Source: Pseudomonadota bacterium (GTDB taxonomy: Bacteria; Pseudomonadota; Gammaproteobacteria; Burkholderiales; Burkholderiaceae_C). From it: a stretch of DNA of 64,000 bases. Made by a program: the position numbers and the translations under genes. This document shows, one piece after another, positions 43,754-53,900 of this stretch (within the stretch, counting starts at the first letter, position 1; the number at the start of each line of letters is the position of its first letter). The stretch is from assembly GCA_029780695.1 (NCBI GenBank), contig JAKOYD010000035.1, forward strand, positions 88,689 to 152,688, in the 5' to 3' direction. The notes under the pieces were generated by a model. It ran no database searches, had not been told where the DNA came from, and worked only from the letters and a program-made list of their open reading frames with translations.

Positions 43754-46465
43754 TCAGCCCAGCTCGGACAGGAAGCGCTCGGCCTTGGTGCGCACCACGC
43801 CCGAGGATTCAGCGATGACTTCCTTCAGCAGCGCGCGCGCGCCTTCGGTGTCGCCGATGGCATGAAACTCTTGCGCCAGCGCCAGCTTGGTGCCCAGTGG
43901 GTCTTCGTCGGCGTCGTCGGGCTGCCGGGTACGCGCATCGCCAGGCGGGTGCGCGCCGGGGGGTGACAGCGCGTCCAGGTCGAAGTCAATGAGGTTCGAG
44001 TCGACCGGCGGCACGGGCGGCAATGGCGTCAGCGCCGCCTGTTTTGGCAAAGGCGCCTTGACCAGGCCCAGTTCAGAGGGCGGGGCAAAGTCGAGATCCA
44101 GGTCGAACTCGGGGGTGACCACGCTCTGCAGTACCGGTGCCGGCGCCGCGGCAACGGCGGGTGGCGGCGACCGCAACGCCATCGCGCTGGCGCCACCCAC
44201 CATGGCGGCGGCAGCAGCGCTGGCCGCACCGCTGGCGGGCGCCACTATGGGTGTGGGCGGGGGGACGGGCGCTGGAGCCGCCACCGGCGCGGCGCGGGGT
44301 GTCGTCAGGTCGTCAAACCCGTGCCCGCCGGGGGGCTGGGTGTCGGCGCCGAATGTGTTGCGCATGGGCACCGGCGCGGGCACGGCCATGGGTGCGCCGC
44401 CGGGCTGGTACAGCGGATTGGACGGATCCAGTTCCTTGCCCAGGCTGGCGATGGCAAGCCAGTCGGCGCTCTGCTGACCCTTGGTGAGGCCATGCGCCTC
44501 GGTGGCGATGGCTTGAAGTCCGCGGGCGTCACGGCGCTTGAAATAGATTTCAGCCAGTTTGCGGTGAATGGCCACGCGTTGGGGCTGCATGCGCAGCGCT
44601 TCGCGCAGAATTTCCTCGGCCTGCATGTCACGGCCATAGGCCAGGTAGACGTCGGCCTCGGCCACTGGGTCGACGTCGCCCGCGGCGTCCAACTGGCTGG
44701 GCGAATAGGCCATGAATGAGCTGCCGCTGACGGACGAGCCGCCTTCCTTGGTGTTCACCCGCTGTCCGCCGCTGGCGCCAAAGAACGAATCGGGCTGCAG
44801 TCGGCTGCTCATGAACGAGCTGTCCAGCCGGGCTTTCTTGCGCTGGCGCGACCGGTAGATGCCATACCCCGCCAGCAAGGCCAGCAGACCGGCTCCGGCC
44901 ACTGGGAGCATGGGGTTGTCCGTCACGCTGTCGAAGAACGACGGCTCTTCGATCGGTGCTGGTGCTGGCGCGGGGGCCGGTGGCGTGGCCCGGGCACTGG
45001 GCGTGGCCGACGCGGTGGCGCTGGCCGGGGCTGCCACCGCCGGCACGGGCTCGGTCACGGCTGTCGCGGCACCGCTGGCGCCCACCGAGGGGGCGCTGAT
45101 CGCCGCGACCGCAGGCGTGGAGCCTGCGGCACTGGCAGCGGGGGCGGCGGCCGGCGCGGTGGCGGAAGCCGCTACGGCCGGCGCGGCCGTCGCCGCGGCA
45201 GGGGGTACAGGCGGTTTGGCGGGCGCGCCCACCGGCACGGCCACGCCAGGCACCGGGCTGCTGCCCGCCGGGGCGCTGCCGGACGCAGCCTGCAGGCGAG
45301 ACAACTCACTGATGTTCTTGTTCAGTTCGGCCACGCGCGCGGTCTGTTCCTGGGCCTGTCGTGACCGCGCAACCTTGGCTTCGTTGCCGCTGGGCGCGCC
45401 CCCGCGCGACAGCGTGAGGCGGTCCTTTGCCGGTGCGGCGGGGCGGCTTTCCTGTACCTGCGGTTGCACGCCGCCCGATGCGCTGCGCGAGGCGGCGGCC
45501 GTGCGCGTGGCGCCGGAGCGCTGGGCCAGGCCGCGGCGATAGGCGTGGAAATCGCGCGTCTGCGCGGCCACCGCGCGGCGCGCGGCTTGGCGCGGGGTGG
45601 CGGCTGCCTGGTCGGCCGACGGCAGGTTGAGCACGGCGCCGGCCTTCATGCGGTTGACGTTGCCGCCGATGAACGCGTTGGGGTTGGCGCGCAGCAGGGC
45701 AATCAGCATCTGGTCCAGCGAAACGCCATCGACCGCATGCGCCGCCGCAATGGCGGACGCCGTGTCTCCCCGCTGCACGGTCACTTGCGCGCCGTCGCCG
45801 GTGGATGCCTCGGCGGCAGCGCGGCGGCGCGGCGCATCGGTCGACGCGGCACCGCGACGCACGGCAGGCGGGCGGGCCGCCGGTGCCTGTACCACGGCGG
45901 GCGCAGCGACCACCAAGGGCGCAGGGGCGGCTGCCACAGGTGCCGGTGCCGTCACCGCGGCCACCTGGGGCGGGTTGACCGCCACGGGGGCTGGAGCGGC
46001 GCGGTCGGGCGGGTCGATCAGCATCGTGTAGTCGCGCACCACGCGGCCGCTGCTGGACGTGGTTTCGATCACGAGGCCCAGAAACGGCTCGTTGATGGGG
46101 CGTTCTCCCGTCACCCGCAGATAGGCCTGCCCATTGGGGCGGCGGTGCAAGCTCACGCGCGCGCCGGCAAGCGCTGGCGTGTAGTCGACGCCTGCGGCCC
46201 GAAAGGCCTGCGGCGAAGCCACCGAGGCGGTAAAGCTGGCCGCTTCCTGCGACGAAATGTCGGGCACTTCGATCTCGGCACGCAGCGGCTCGCCCAGTGC
46301 GGATCGAACGCTGATGGCGCCCAGCGCCAAGGCCTGCGCATTCAGCGCGGCGCCCCACAGCCCCAGTGCCGCGGCGATGGTCACCACGCCCTTCGTCCAC
46401 GGCTGCCGGTCCACGACGTCTCGATCGAGAGACCCTTGCCGGGTCAGTGCGGTCTTTTTCTGCAT
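43754..46465 (-). CDS. fimV: FimV-like polar hub protein
   Basis: Large membrane protein of 903 residues. Residues about 25-45 form a signal/anchor segment, followed by the FimV N-terminal domain (ALGAISVRSALGEPLRAEIE, ending near the LIDPPDR). A LysM peptidoglycan-binding motif lies near residues 225-280 (VTVQRGDTASAIAAA), then a long Pro/Ala/Ser-rich region. One membrane helix (MLPVAGAGLLALLAGYGIYR) precedes an acidic cytoplasmic part with TPR-like helices and the conserved C-terminal FimV motif (GDTEGARALLKEVIAESSG). In Pseudomonas FimV organises the cell pole and type IV pili. The start is ATG 46465. Confidence 0.92.
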   Translation of the reverse strand: MQKKTALTRQGSLDRDVVDRQPWTKGVVTIAAALGLWGAALNAQALALGAISVRSALGEPLRAEIEVPDISSQEAASFTASVASPQAFRAAGVDYTPALAGARVSLHRRPNGQAYLRVTGERPINEPFLGLVIETTSSSGRVVRDYTMLIDPPDRAAPAPVAVNPPQVAAVTAPAPVAAAPAPLVVAAPAVVQAPAARPPAVRRGAASTDAPRRRAAAEASTGDGAQVTVQRGDTASAIAAAHAVDGVSLDQMLIALLRANPNAFIGGNVNRMKAGAVLNLPSADQAAATPRQAARRAVAAQTRDFHAYRRGLAQRSGATRTAAASRSASGGVQPQVQESRPAAPAKDRLTLSRGGAPSGNEAKVARSRQAQEQTARVAELNKNISELSRLQAASGSAPAGSSPVPGVAVPVGAPAKPPVPPAAATAAPAVAASATAPAAAPAASAAGSTPAVAAISAPSVGASGAATAVTEPVPAVAAPASATASATPSARATPPAPAPAPAPIEEPSFFDSVTDNPMLPVAGAGLLALLAGYGIYRSRQRKKARLDSSFMSSRLQPDSFFGASGGQRVNTKEGGSSVSGSSFMAYSPSQLDAAGDVDPVAEADVYLAYGRDMQAEEILREALRMQPQRVAIHRKLAEIYFKRRDARGLQAIATEAHGLTKGQQSADWLAIASLGKELDPSNPLYQPGGAPMAVPAPVPMRNTFGADTQPPGGHGFDDLTTPRAAPVAAPAPVPPPTPIVAPASGAASAAAAAMVGGASAMALRSPPPAVAAAPAPVLQSVVTPEFDLDLDFAPPSELGLVKAPLPKQAALTPLPPVPPVDSNLIDFDLDALSPPGAHPPGDARTRQPDDADEDPLGTKLALAQEFHAIGDTEGARALLKEVIAESSGVVRTKAERFLSELG

Positions 46466-46660
46466 GTGATGGTCGGCAGGCCAAGCCTGGCCGAAGGGAG
46501 AAGAGAATTCGGGAATAGCATCATATTCGGCGGGCCGTCTGAGACTCAAGTTAACCGACGTCACAAATTCATACACAGCCCGAAGTCCACCAGCCTGTTG
46601 CCCGGTCACAACGCGCACCGCCCGGGCGCCGCGGGCGGGCGTGGCCCATGCAACCGTGTA

Positions 46661-47800
46661 TTACGCCGCCAGCAAGATCCGCAGCATGCGGCGCAGCGGC
46701 TCGGCCGCGCCCCACAACAGCTGGTCGCCAATGGTGAAGGCGCCCACGTAGTCCGGCCCCATGGCCAGCTTGCGGATGCGGCCCACGGGAATGGTCATGG
46801 TGCCCGTCACCGCCACCGGCGTCAGGTGCTTGAGCGTGTCTTCGCGGTTGTTGGGCACCACCTGAACCCATTCGTTGTCGGCGGCGATCATGGCTTCGAT
46901 GTCGGCCACCGGCACGTCCTTCTTCAGCTTGAAGGTCAGCGCCTGGCTGTGGCAGCGCATGGCGCCCACGCGCACACAGAAACCGTCGACCGGCACGGCG
47001 GGCGTGCCGAAGCCTTCGCCTTGACCCATGATCTTGTTGGTCTCGGCCATGCCTTTCCATTCTTCGCGGCTCACTCCGTTGCCCAGGTCCTTGTCAATCC
47101 ACGGAATGAGCGAGCCGCCCAACGGCACGCCGAAGTTGGCCACCTCGTCGCCGCCCAGCGCGCGCTGCTTGGCTACCACCAGGCGGTCGATTTCGAGAAT
47201 GGCGCTCTTCGGGTCGTTGAGCAGCGCTTTCACCTCTGCGTTCAGCGTGCCATATTGCGTCAGCAACTCGCGCATGTGCTGCGCGCCGCCGCCTGACGCT
47301 GCTTGGTAGGTCTGCGTGCTCATCCACTCGACCAGCCCTGCCTTGTACAGCGCGCCCACGCCCATCAGCATGCAGCTGACGGTGCAGTTGCCGCCGACCC
47401 AGTTGTTGCCACCCTTAAGCAGGGCGCTCTGAATCACCGGCAGGTTCACCGGGTCCAGCACGATGACCGCGTCGTCCTTCATGCGCAGCGTGCTGGCAGC
47501 GTCGATCCAGTGGCCCTTCCAGCCGGCGGCGCGCAGCTTGGGGAACACCTCGCTGGTGTAGTCGCCGCCCTGGCAGGTGATGATGACGTCGCACTTCTTC
47601 AGGGCGTCGATGTCGTGCGCGTCCTTCAGCGTCTTCTCGTTCTTGGCCATGGCCGGGGCTGCGCCGCCCGCGTTGCTGGTCGAGAAGAACACCGGCTCGA
47701 TCAGGTCGAAGTCTTTTTCCGCCTGCATGCGGTCCATCAGCACGGAGCCGACCATGCCGCGCCAGCCGACGAGGCCAACCAGGTTACCGATCTTGTTCAT
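46661..47800 (-). CDS. asd: Aspartate-semialdehyde dehydrogenase
   Basis: Enzyme of 379 residues reducing aspartyl phosphate to aspartate semialdehyde for lysine, threonine, methionine and diaminopimelate. [20 protein letters not shown] is the NADP-binding start and the nucleophilic cysteine is in [27 protein letters not shown] and [13 protein letters not shown] are landmarks of the longer enterobacterial-type enzyme. It lies 195 bases upstream of fimV. In related genomes leuB is usually its upstream neighbour; here 8 kb of other genes intervene. Confidence 0.97.
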   Translation of the reverse strand: MNKIGNLVGLVGWRGMVGSVLMDRMQAEKDFDLIEPVFFSTSNAGGAAPAMAKNEKTLKDAHDIDALKKCDVIITCQGGDYTSEVFPKLRAAGWKGHWIDAASTLRMKDDAVIVLDPVNLPVIQSALLKGGNNWVGGNCTVSCMLMGVGALYKAGLVEWMSTQTYQAASGGGAQHMRELLTQYGTLNAEVKALLNDPKSAILEIDRLVVAKQRALGGDEVANFGVPLGGSLIPWIDKDLGNGVSREEWKGMAETNKIMGQGEGFGTPAVPVDGFCVRVGAMRCHSQALTFKLKKDVPVADIEAMIAADNEWVQVVPNNREDTLKHLTPVAVTGTMTIPVGRIRKLAMGPDYVGAFTIGDQLLWGAAEPLRRMLRILLAA

Positions 47801-47893
47801 GATTTTTCGCGCCTTTCAAACAAAGTAAATCTGTCTGACCTGCCCCGGCTCGTCTGGCAGCGGGGAGGCGCGCACGACGAACCGAGAGCTGGG

Positions 47894-47995
47894 TCAGCCC
47901 TTTTTGGTGGTCGTGGTAATGGAAGAGGCAATGCACGCAACCCCGCCTGCTGCCGAGAGCAGGGCGGTGGGATCGAAGCGATCTGCAGCGTTCAT
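47894..47995 (-). CDS. Possible 33-residue peptide upstream of asd
   Basis: A short frame on the asd strand runs from ATG 47995 to TGA 47894 and reads MNAADRFDPTALLSAAGG and then a Ser/Thr-rich tail ending TTTTKKG. No strong ribosome binding site precedes it, and I recognise no family. It may be leader sequence rather than a gene. Confidence 0.2.
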   Translation of the reverse strand: MNAADRFDPTALLSAAGGVACIASSITTTTKKG

Positions 47996-48319
47996 CGTGG
48001 CACCGATTGTAATGGAGCCCCCTTCGCCAGCCTGACGCCGATCACCGGCTGAGCGCAGGGTTGTTGGCGTGGTACGACGTGTGCTGACGGCCGCGCACGC
48101 AGGTTGAGGCGTTAAAAAGGCCTCTGGCGCACGACAGACAAGCGCAGGTAGCTATCAAAACAGAAGCGACGAGGATAGCCTGCTGAAGGGCATTGATCGA
48201 ACCCACTGCACGGTCGGCCCCTTGGCCAGCGCCGTTATGGCGCGGTCGCCGCGGGCCGGCGGCTGTCGGTCACGCGTTTGGCGCAGAGTCGTCCAGGCCG
48301 TGCAGCGGCGGCGCCATCG
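47996..48319. other. Non-coding stretch between asd leader and HAD gene
   Basis: No convincing gene is seen on either strand across these 324 bases. The only recognisable content is one family A repeat copy at 48113-48162. It marks the left edge of the block inserted between asd and leuB. Confidence 0.6.
48113..48162 (-). repeat. GATAGCT element (family A), copy 13
   Basis: AAAAAGGCCTCTGGCGCACG, ACAGACAAGCGCAGGTAGCT and ATCAAAACAG form a clear reverse copy in intergenic DNA. Confidence 0.75.
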
Positions 48320-49054
48320 TCACCCGCCGGCGTCCTCATCCGCCGGCGCCCCGCGCGACGCCAGTTGCCGCGCCAGGTCGATGAAATCGCGCGCATGCAG
48401 CGTGTTCTCGGCCACCGGCGACACGTCCTTTGGGCGCGTCGCGCCAAACTCCAGCGGCCGCTCGATGTACGCCGTCAGCAGCCCGCAGGCGCGCGAGGCG
48501 GCCAGGTCGTCGTGGTGCGCGGCCACCAGCATCACCTCGTGCGGCGCCACGTCGAACACTTCCGCCACGCCCAGGTACACGCGCGGATCAGGCTTGTAGG
48601 CGCGAAACACCTCGGCCGACAGCACGCAATCCCACGGCAACCCGCCGTGCTTGGCCATGTCGGTCAGCAGGCCAATGTTGCCATTCGACAGCGTGGTGAT
48701 CACGTGCCGCCGCTTCAAAAGCGATAGCCCCTCCACCACGTCCGGCCAGGGGTTCAGCCGGTGCCACACGCGATTGAGCGCGCGCCGTTCGTGCTCGGGC
48801 AACTCGCCCAGACCAAAGCGCGGCAGGATGCTGTCCAGAATCAGCCGGTGCAGCTCGTCAATCTTCGTCCACCCCAACTCGCCCGACCGCACCCGCTGCA
48901 TCGCCGGCTGATACCCCTCGCGCCACGCCAGCGCCAACGCATCGCCATCCACCTGCGGGTACAGCCGCTGCACCTCCGCCGAGATGGAACCGTGCCAGTC
49001 GACCACGGTGCCGAAGACGTCGAAGGCGAGGATTTTTGGGGTGATTTGGGGCAT
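48320..49054 (-). CDS. Haloacid dehalogenase type II-like hydrolase
   Basis: HAD-superfamily enzyme of 244 residues resembling L-2-haloacid dehalogenases. The nucleophile Asp is in ILAFDVFGTVVDWHGSI (DxF rather than the phosphatase DxD), VITTLSNGNIGLL is motif II, and FRAYKPDPRVYLGVAEVF with VMLVAAHHDDLAASRACGLL provides the Lys and acidic motifs. Type II enzymes release halide from 2-haloalkanoic acids. The true substrate is not certain. The start is ATG 49054 (MPQITPK); 49078 is an alternative. It is divergent from the antitoxin remnant. Confidence 0.87.
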   Translation of the reverse strand: MPQITPKILAFDVFGTVVDWHGSISAEVQRLYPQVDGDALALAWREGYQPAMQRVRSGELGWTKIDELHRLILDSILPRFGLGELPEHERRALNRVWHRLNPWPDVVEGLSLLKRRHVITTLSNGNIGLLTDMAKHGGLPWDCVLSAEVFRAYKPDPRVYLGVAEVFDVAPHEVMLVAAHHDDLAASRACGLLTAYIERPLEFGATRPKDVSPVAENTLHARDFIDLARQLASRGAPADEDAGG

Positions 49055-49175
49055 GGGTCGGCGTCCAGTGTGCTTCATCAGCTATGGATTTGGGAGTGTG
49101 TTGGCGGGATACCTCTTGACGTGGAGCGTACTGCAACATGGACAATCAGCGTATCGACTCAGCCGCGACCTCACC

Positions 49176-49343
49176 ATGACCAAGATTGCAGACCTCCCCG
49201 AATTCGATATGGCCGAATGGCTGCCCGATGAAGCGGCCGTGACCGAATACCTGACCGCGGTGCTGGAAGAAAGCGACCCGGCCGCTCTGGCCAAGGCTCT
49301 GGGCACGATTGCGCGCGCACGCGGTCTCGCAACATTTGATTAA
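49176..49343 (+). pseudogene. Truncated HI1420-type addiction-module antitoxin
   Basis: The 55-residue frame matches the N-terminal part of the HI1420/TIGR02684 antidote family: FDMAEWLPDEAAVTEYLTAV, then ESDPAALAKALGTIARARG. Intact members of this family continue for about 40 residues with a helix-turn-helix domain. Here the frame stops at LATFD, 16 bases before the A/T-rich DUF262 gene. No RelE-like toxin gene is present upstream. It looks like a remnant cut off at the insertion edge of foreign DNA. Confidence 0.65.
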
Positions 49344-49358
49344 TATTTAGGTTGACCA

Positions 49359-50930
49359 ATGAGCAGTGCAAATAAAATTACGCCTACTAACCCTCGTTTA
49401 GGGACGCTCCTTTCAGACGTGAGTAGAGGGAATATAAAAATACCAGCTTTCCAACGCGAATATGTTTGGAAAGATGAGCAAATTATGAGTCTCTTGGACT
49501 CTATCTATCACGGCTATCCTGTTGGATCGCTTCTTCTTTGGAGTACGAAAGAAGCTTTGAAACACGAACGTAACGTTGGTGGATTCTCCCTTCCAGAAAC
49601 ACCTGAAGACTACCCTGTAAATTATCTCTTAGACGGTCAGCAACGTCTTACCACATTGTACGGAGTATTTAATTCGGATTCCCCTACCGTCGATCCAGAG
49701 TTGGCGAAGCGCTTTGACGTTTGCTTTAATCCTGACCTTCAAACCTTTATTCACTCCTCTGTCCCAGAAGCTACAAGCGGAATCAATTTGCGAGCGATTT
49801 TGGATACAACAAAGCTCTTGCCGGAGCTTTCTCGGTTTAGTGCAAATCAGCAAACAGTGATTGCAGCGCTAACCGAGCGATTCAAGGACTACGAATTTCC
49901 TGTTGTGACTATTAGAGATCGTACCAATCAAGAGGTGTGTCGTGTGTTCCAGCGAATAAATTCGTCTGGAACTAGTCTTTCGACGTTGGAGCTGCTATCT
50001 GCATGGACCTGGTCTGATGAGTTTAACCTTGTCAATGAAATTGAATCCCTTTTGGATAAGTTGGAAGAATGCAATTATGGTGAACTGAATGAAGAGCTTG
50101 TGCTGCGATGCCTCACTGCTGTGGTGAGTCAAAAGATTGATTCAGAAGAACTGGTGAACATCCAGCCAAGTATATTGGTGGATGGAATGGCGAAATTAAA
50201 ACAGGCAATTTTCGCTGCAGTTGACTTTCTAGAAAAAGAACTGAAGATTAAGAATATTGTATTTGTTCCATTTCCTATTATGCTGGTTCCACTTGTGGGA
50301 TTCTTTGCTCAAACATTAAAACCCACAGCACAGCAGCTGACTGCCTTAAAGCGCTGGTTTTGGCATTGCGCGTTTACGCAAAAATATAAGGCAGGCACCA
50401 ACAGTGCAGTTCTCGAAGATCTGGGAAAAATGGTTGAACTGGCTAAGAAACCGGATGTGTTTGACTCGTTGGCTGCCAAAATTGATCCAGAAATTTTCAA
50501 AAAAACGTGGCGAATCAATTCGACTGTTGCGAAATCGACAATATGCATGTTAGCCCAAAAGAATCCGAGAAGTTTTTTGACTGCAAACTTGGTAGACCTA
50601 GGCGTTGCCATGTCTGCCTACAACGCTCGCGAGTTCCATCACATTTATCCGAAGGCATTTTTAAACACTCTTGGTATTCCATTTCATCAGTCCAATATAA
50701 TCGCTAACATCTGCCTTTTGCAATCATCTGACAACCGATCTATATCAGACGAAAGCCCTGTGACATATATGGCAAAAATTCCCGCAGCGCACAAAGATGC
50801 CATAGCAAATGGGGGCATAATTCCTCGTGATGCGCTTGATGGTTCAAAGCCATATGCTGATTTCATCAACGACCGCGCAAATCTCCTCTCCGCCACTGCA
50901 CAATCGTTGATTTCAACGGGGTCCGTGTGA
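49359..50930 (+). CDS. DUF262 protein with C-terminal HNH-like domain (candidate defence nuclease)
   Basis: Protein of 523 residues. The N-terminal DUF262 (ParB/Srx-like nucleotidase) domain has IPAFQREYVWKDEQI near residues 29-43 and the signature YLLDGQQRLTTLYG near 89-102. The C-terminal part has REFHHIYPKAFL at about residues 424-435 and later ISDESP, like the HNH/DUF1524 module of GmrSD-type modification-dependent restriction enzymes. Composition is strikingly A/T-rich against GC-rich neighbours, with A/T-ending codons throughout, which indicates horizontal transfer. It stands alone, flanked by an antitoxin remnant and convergent ligD. A phage-defence role is inferred from family. Confidence 0.82.
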   Translation: MSSANKITPTNPRLGTLLSDVSRGNIKIPAFQREYVWKDEQIMSLLDSIYHGYPVGSLLLWSTKEALKHERNVGGFSLPETPEDYPVNYLLDGQQRLTTLYGVFNSDSPTVDPELAKRFDVCFNPDLQTFIHSSVPEATSGINLRAILDTTKLLPELSRFSANQQTVIAALTERFKDYEFPVVTIRDRTNQEVCRVFQRINSSGTSLSTLELLSAWTWSDEFNLVNEIESLLDKLEECNYGELNEELVLRCLTAVVSQKIDSEELVNIQPSILVDGMAKLKQAIFAAVDFLEKELKIKNIVFVPFPIMLVPLVGFFAQTLKPTAQQLTALKRWFWHCAFTQKYKAGTNSAVLEDLGKMVELAKKPDVFDSLAAKIDPEIFKKTWRINSTVAKSTICMLAQKNPRSFLTANLVDLGVAMSAYNAREFHHIYPKAFLNTLGIPFHQSNIIANICLLQSSDNRSISDESPVTYMAKIPAAHKDAIANGGIIPRDALDGSKPYADFINDRANLLSATAQSLISTGSV

Positions 50931-50966
50931 CAAAAGCAGCGTGCTGAGGCTGAGGGCAGAGTCAAA

Positions 50967-53900
50967 TTACCGCAGCCGTTTGTCGAGCACTTTTAATGCC
51001 TCGTTGATCGGCAGAGTCCCGTTCGCATACCCCTCCCACACCCCATTCCCCACCCTCAACCGCTCCTCAATATTCCCCACCGTCCACTGCGCCGCTCCCG
51101 TCAGCCCCGCCAGTTCATCCCACGCGAGCGGCACCGAAACCCCCAGCCCCGGCCGGGCGCGGACTGACCACGCACACACCGTCGTCGCGCCGCGCCCATT
51201 GCGCAGATAGTCCGGGTAGATCTTGCCGATGCGGTTCTTGGGGCCGCTGACGGCGGTGAAGCGGTCGGGCATCAGGCGGGCGAGGTGTTCGACCAGTTGC
51301 CTGCTGAAGGCCTTCACCGTGTCCCAGTCGTACAGGCGCTTGATGGGGGTCACCACGTGCAGGCCCTTGCCGCCGCTGGTTTTGAGGAAGGGCACCAGGC
51401 CCAGTTCGGTGAGCAGGGTGCGCACCAGCAGCGCGGCTTCCTGCACCTGCGGCCAGGCGACGCCTTCGCCGGGGTCGAGGTCGAGGACGAAGCGGTCGGG
51501 GCGCTCGATCTTGTCGTGGGTGGCGTTCCAGGTGTGCAGCTCGACGGTGTTCATCTGCACCACGCCGAGCAAGGCGGGTTCGCTGCCGATTTCGAGCAGC
51601 GCGGCGTGGCCGGGGTCGAGCGCGGGATCGAGCAGGGTGACGCCGGGCAGCGCGCGGCCCTCGTTGTGCTTCTGAAAGAACTGCTCGCCGCCCACACCAT
51701 CGGGCGCGCGCAGCAGGGCGACCGGGCGCTTGGACAGGTGCGGCAGGATGAGCGGGGCGACGGTGGCGTAGTAGCGCGCCAGGTCCAGCTTGGTGGCGCC
51801 GCTGGCGGGGTCGATGACGCGCTCGGGGTGGGTGATGGTCTGGCCGGCGATAACGGCGGGGCCGTCGGTTTTGGATGCAGTTGTTACATTTTTCATAGCT
51901 GCTCGCGCTTGTCTGGCGGGCGCCAGGGGTTGATTTGATCCTGAAACGGCGTCGGCGCGAAGTTCGGCCACGGGCTTGTCTTCGCGCAGGCCCTGGAACA
52001 CGGGGTGGCGCAGGTGGCCGCCCTGCGTGACGCCGGCGTGGGCGATCTGCGCCACCAATTCGGGGCGCACCCAGGTGATGGCGGACGGCGCCTTGACGCG
52101 CTCGCCTTCGGCCAGCGGACTGGCTGGGGTGATGAGCGGCGCCAGGCGCTGCTTGAGGCTCGCCAGCGTGCGGCCGTCGAACCCGCTGCCGACGTTGCCG
52201 ACCCAGCGCAGACCGCCGTCGGCGGTGGGCGCGGCCAGCACCAGCGCGCCCAAATCGCCCGCTGCCGCGCGCGCGCCCTGGCCGGCGGTGAAGCCGGCGA
52301 TGATGAATTCGTCACCCTGGCCGCATTTGAGCTTGATCCAGTCGGCCGAGCGACCGCTGCGGTAGGCGGCGCCGGCGCGCTTGCCGATGACGCCTTCCAT
52401 GCCCAATTGGCACGCGCTGGCCAGCAGGCTTTGTGGGTCGGGCGGCAGCTGCTCTGATAAACGCAGCATGGGCGAGTGGTCGGCGGCCAGCAGTGCGGTC
52501 AGCCGCGCGCGGCGGTCGGTCAGCGGGGCGGGGCGCCAGTCGTCGCCGTCGAGCCAGAGCAGATCGAACGCGTAATAGACCAGCGCGTCGGTCTTGCGGC
52601 CGTCAAACACGTTCTGCAGCGCGCCAAAGTCGGGCAGGCCGTCGGCGCCGGGCATGACGACTTCGCCGTCGAGCCAGGCGTTTTGCACCGGCAGGGCGGC
52701 CAGCGCGCGCGCCAGGGCGGGCATGCGCGCCGTCCAGTCCAGGCCGTTGCGGGTGAACAGTTGGGCACGGCCAGCGTCGATGCGGGTGAGCAGGCGGTAG
52801 CCGTCGAACTTCAGCTCCCACAGCCAGTCGGCGGCATCGGGCGGCGGGTCGCTGGCCAGGGTGGCGAGCTGGGGGGCGAGGGTGTCGGGTGGGGGCGCGC
52901 GCTGGGCTTCGGCGGCGGGTCTCTTGCCCCCTCTCCCGCGTGCGGGAGAGGGTTGGGGTGAGGGTGCGTTGTCGTCCGCATCACCGCCGCCACGTCCGCT
53001 GCGCGGCCGCCCCCTCACCCCGCCCTCTCCCCCCTGCGGGTGGAGAGGGTGATCGTGGCTGCGCGTGCTCTCTCCAACACGAGAGGCTTCGGCTCCCCCG
53101 TGCGGGTGGGAAGGGTGATCTTGGCGTGCTTCAAATGTGATAGCTGCCTGCGCTTTTCCAGCAAGCGCTGGGGGCTGATTTTTATCTGAATCTCCAGACT
53201 GCGCCTTGCGTGCCCGAATCTGCCGCACCGTATCGGCCAGGATGGCATCCGGCTCGGCGCCCCGGTCGGCCGGGCCGACGGAATCGGGCAGCGCCTCGGT
53301 CACGCTGAATTCGCTGGCGGGGCGGACGAAGGCGTCTTTTTCCTTGATGAGCAGCCAGTTGGCCTTGCCGGGCTGGCTGTCCTTCAGCCGCACCAGCGCC
53401 CAGCCGCCTTGCAGCTTGGCGCCGTGCAGCATGAACTTGAAGTTGCCGGCCGCCAGCCCGGCTGCGGGGTCGTGACCTGGGGCGGGCGACCAGGTGCCGC
53501 GGTCCCAAATGATCACGCGGCCGCCGCCGTACTGGCCGGCGGGGATCTGGCCTTCAAAGTCGTTGTAGCTGATGGGGTGGTCTTCGACCTGCACGGCCAG
53601 CCGCTTGTCGCGCGGGTCGAGGCTCGGGCCCTTGGGCACGGCCCAGCTGCGCATGGTGCCGCCCAGCTCCAGCCGCAGGTCGTAATGCAGGCGGCTGGCC
53701 CAATGCTTGTGGATGACGTAGCTGAAGCCCGCCGCGCCGCCGACGTCGCCGGCCGGCTCGGGCGTGCGGGTGAAGTCGCGCTTGGCGTGGTAGCGGGCGA
53801 GCGGGGCGTCGTTGCCAGAGGCCGCGGGCTTTGACGTCTGCTTCGCAGCGGATTTTTTGGATACTACGTTTTTTATAGCTGCTCGCGCATGTCCAGCAAG

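Noticed and set aside
49082..49175. RelE-like toxin gene partnering the antitoxin remnant
   Set aside because: No frame of suitable length or sequence exists upstream of 49176; the DNA there is the divergent promoter region of the HAD gene.
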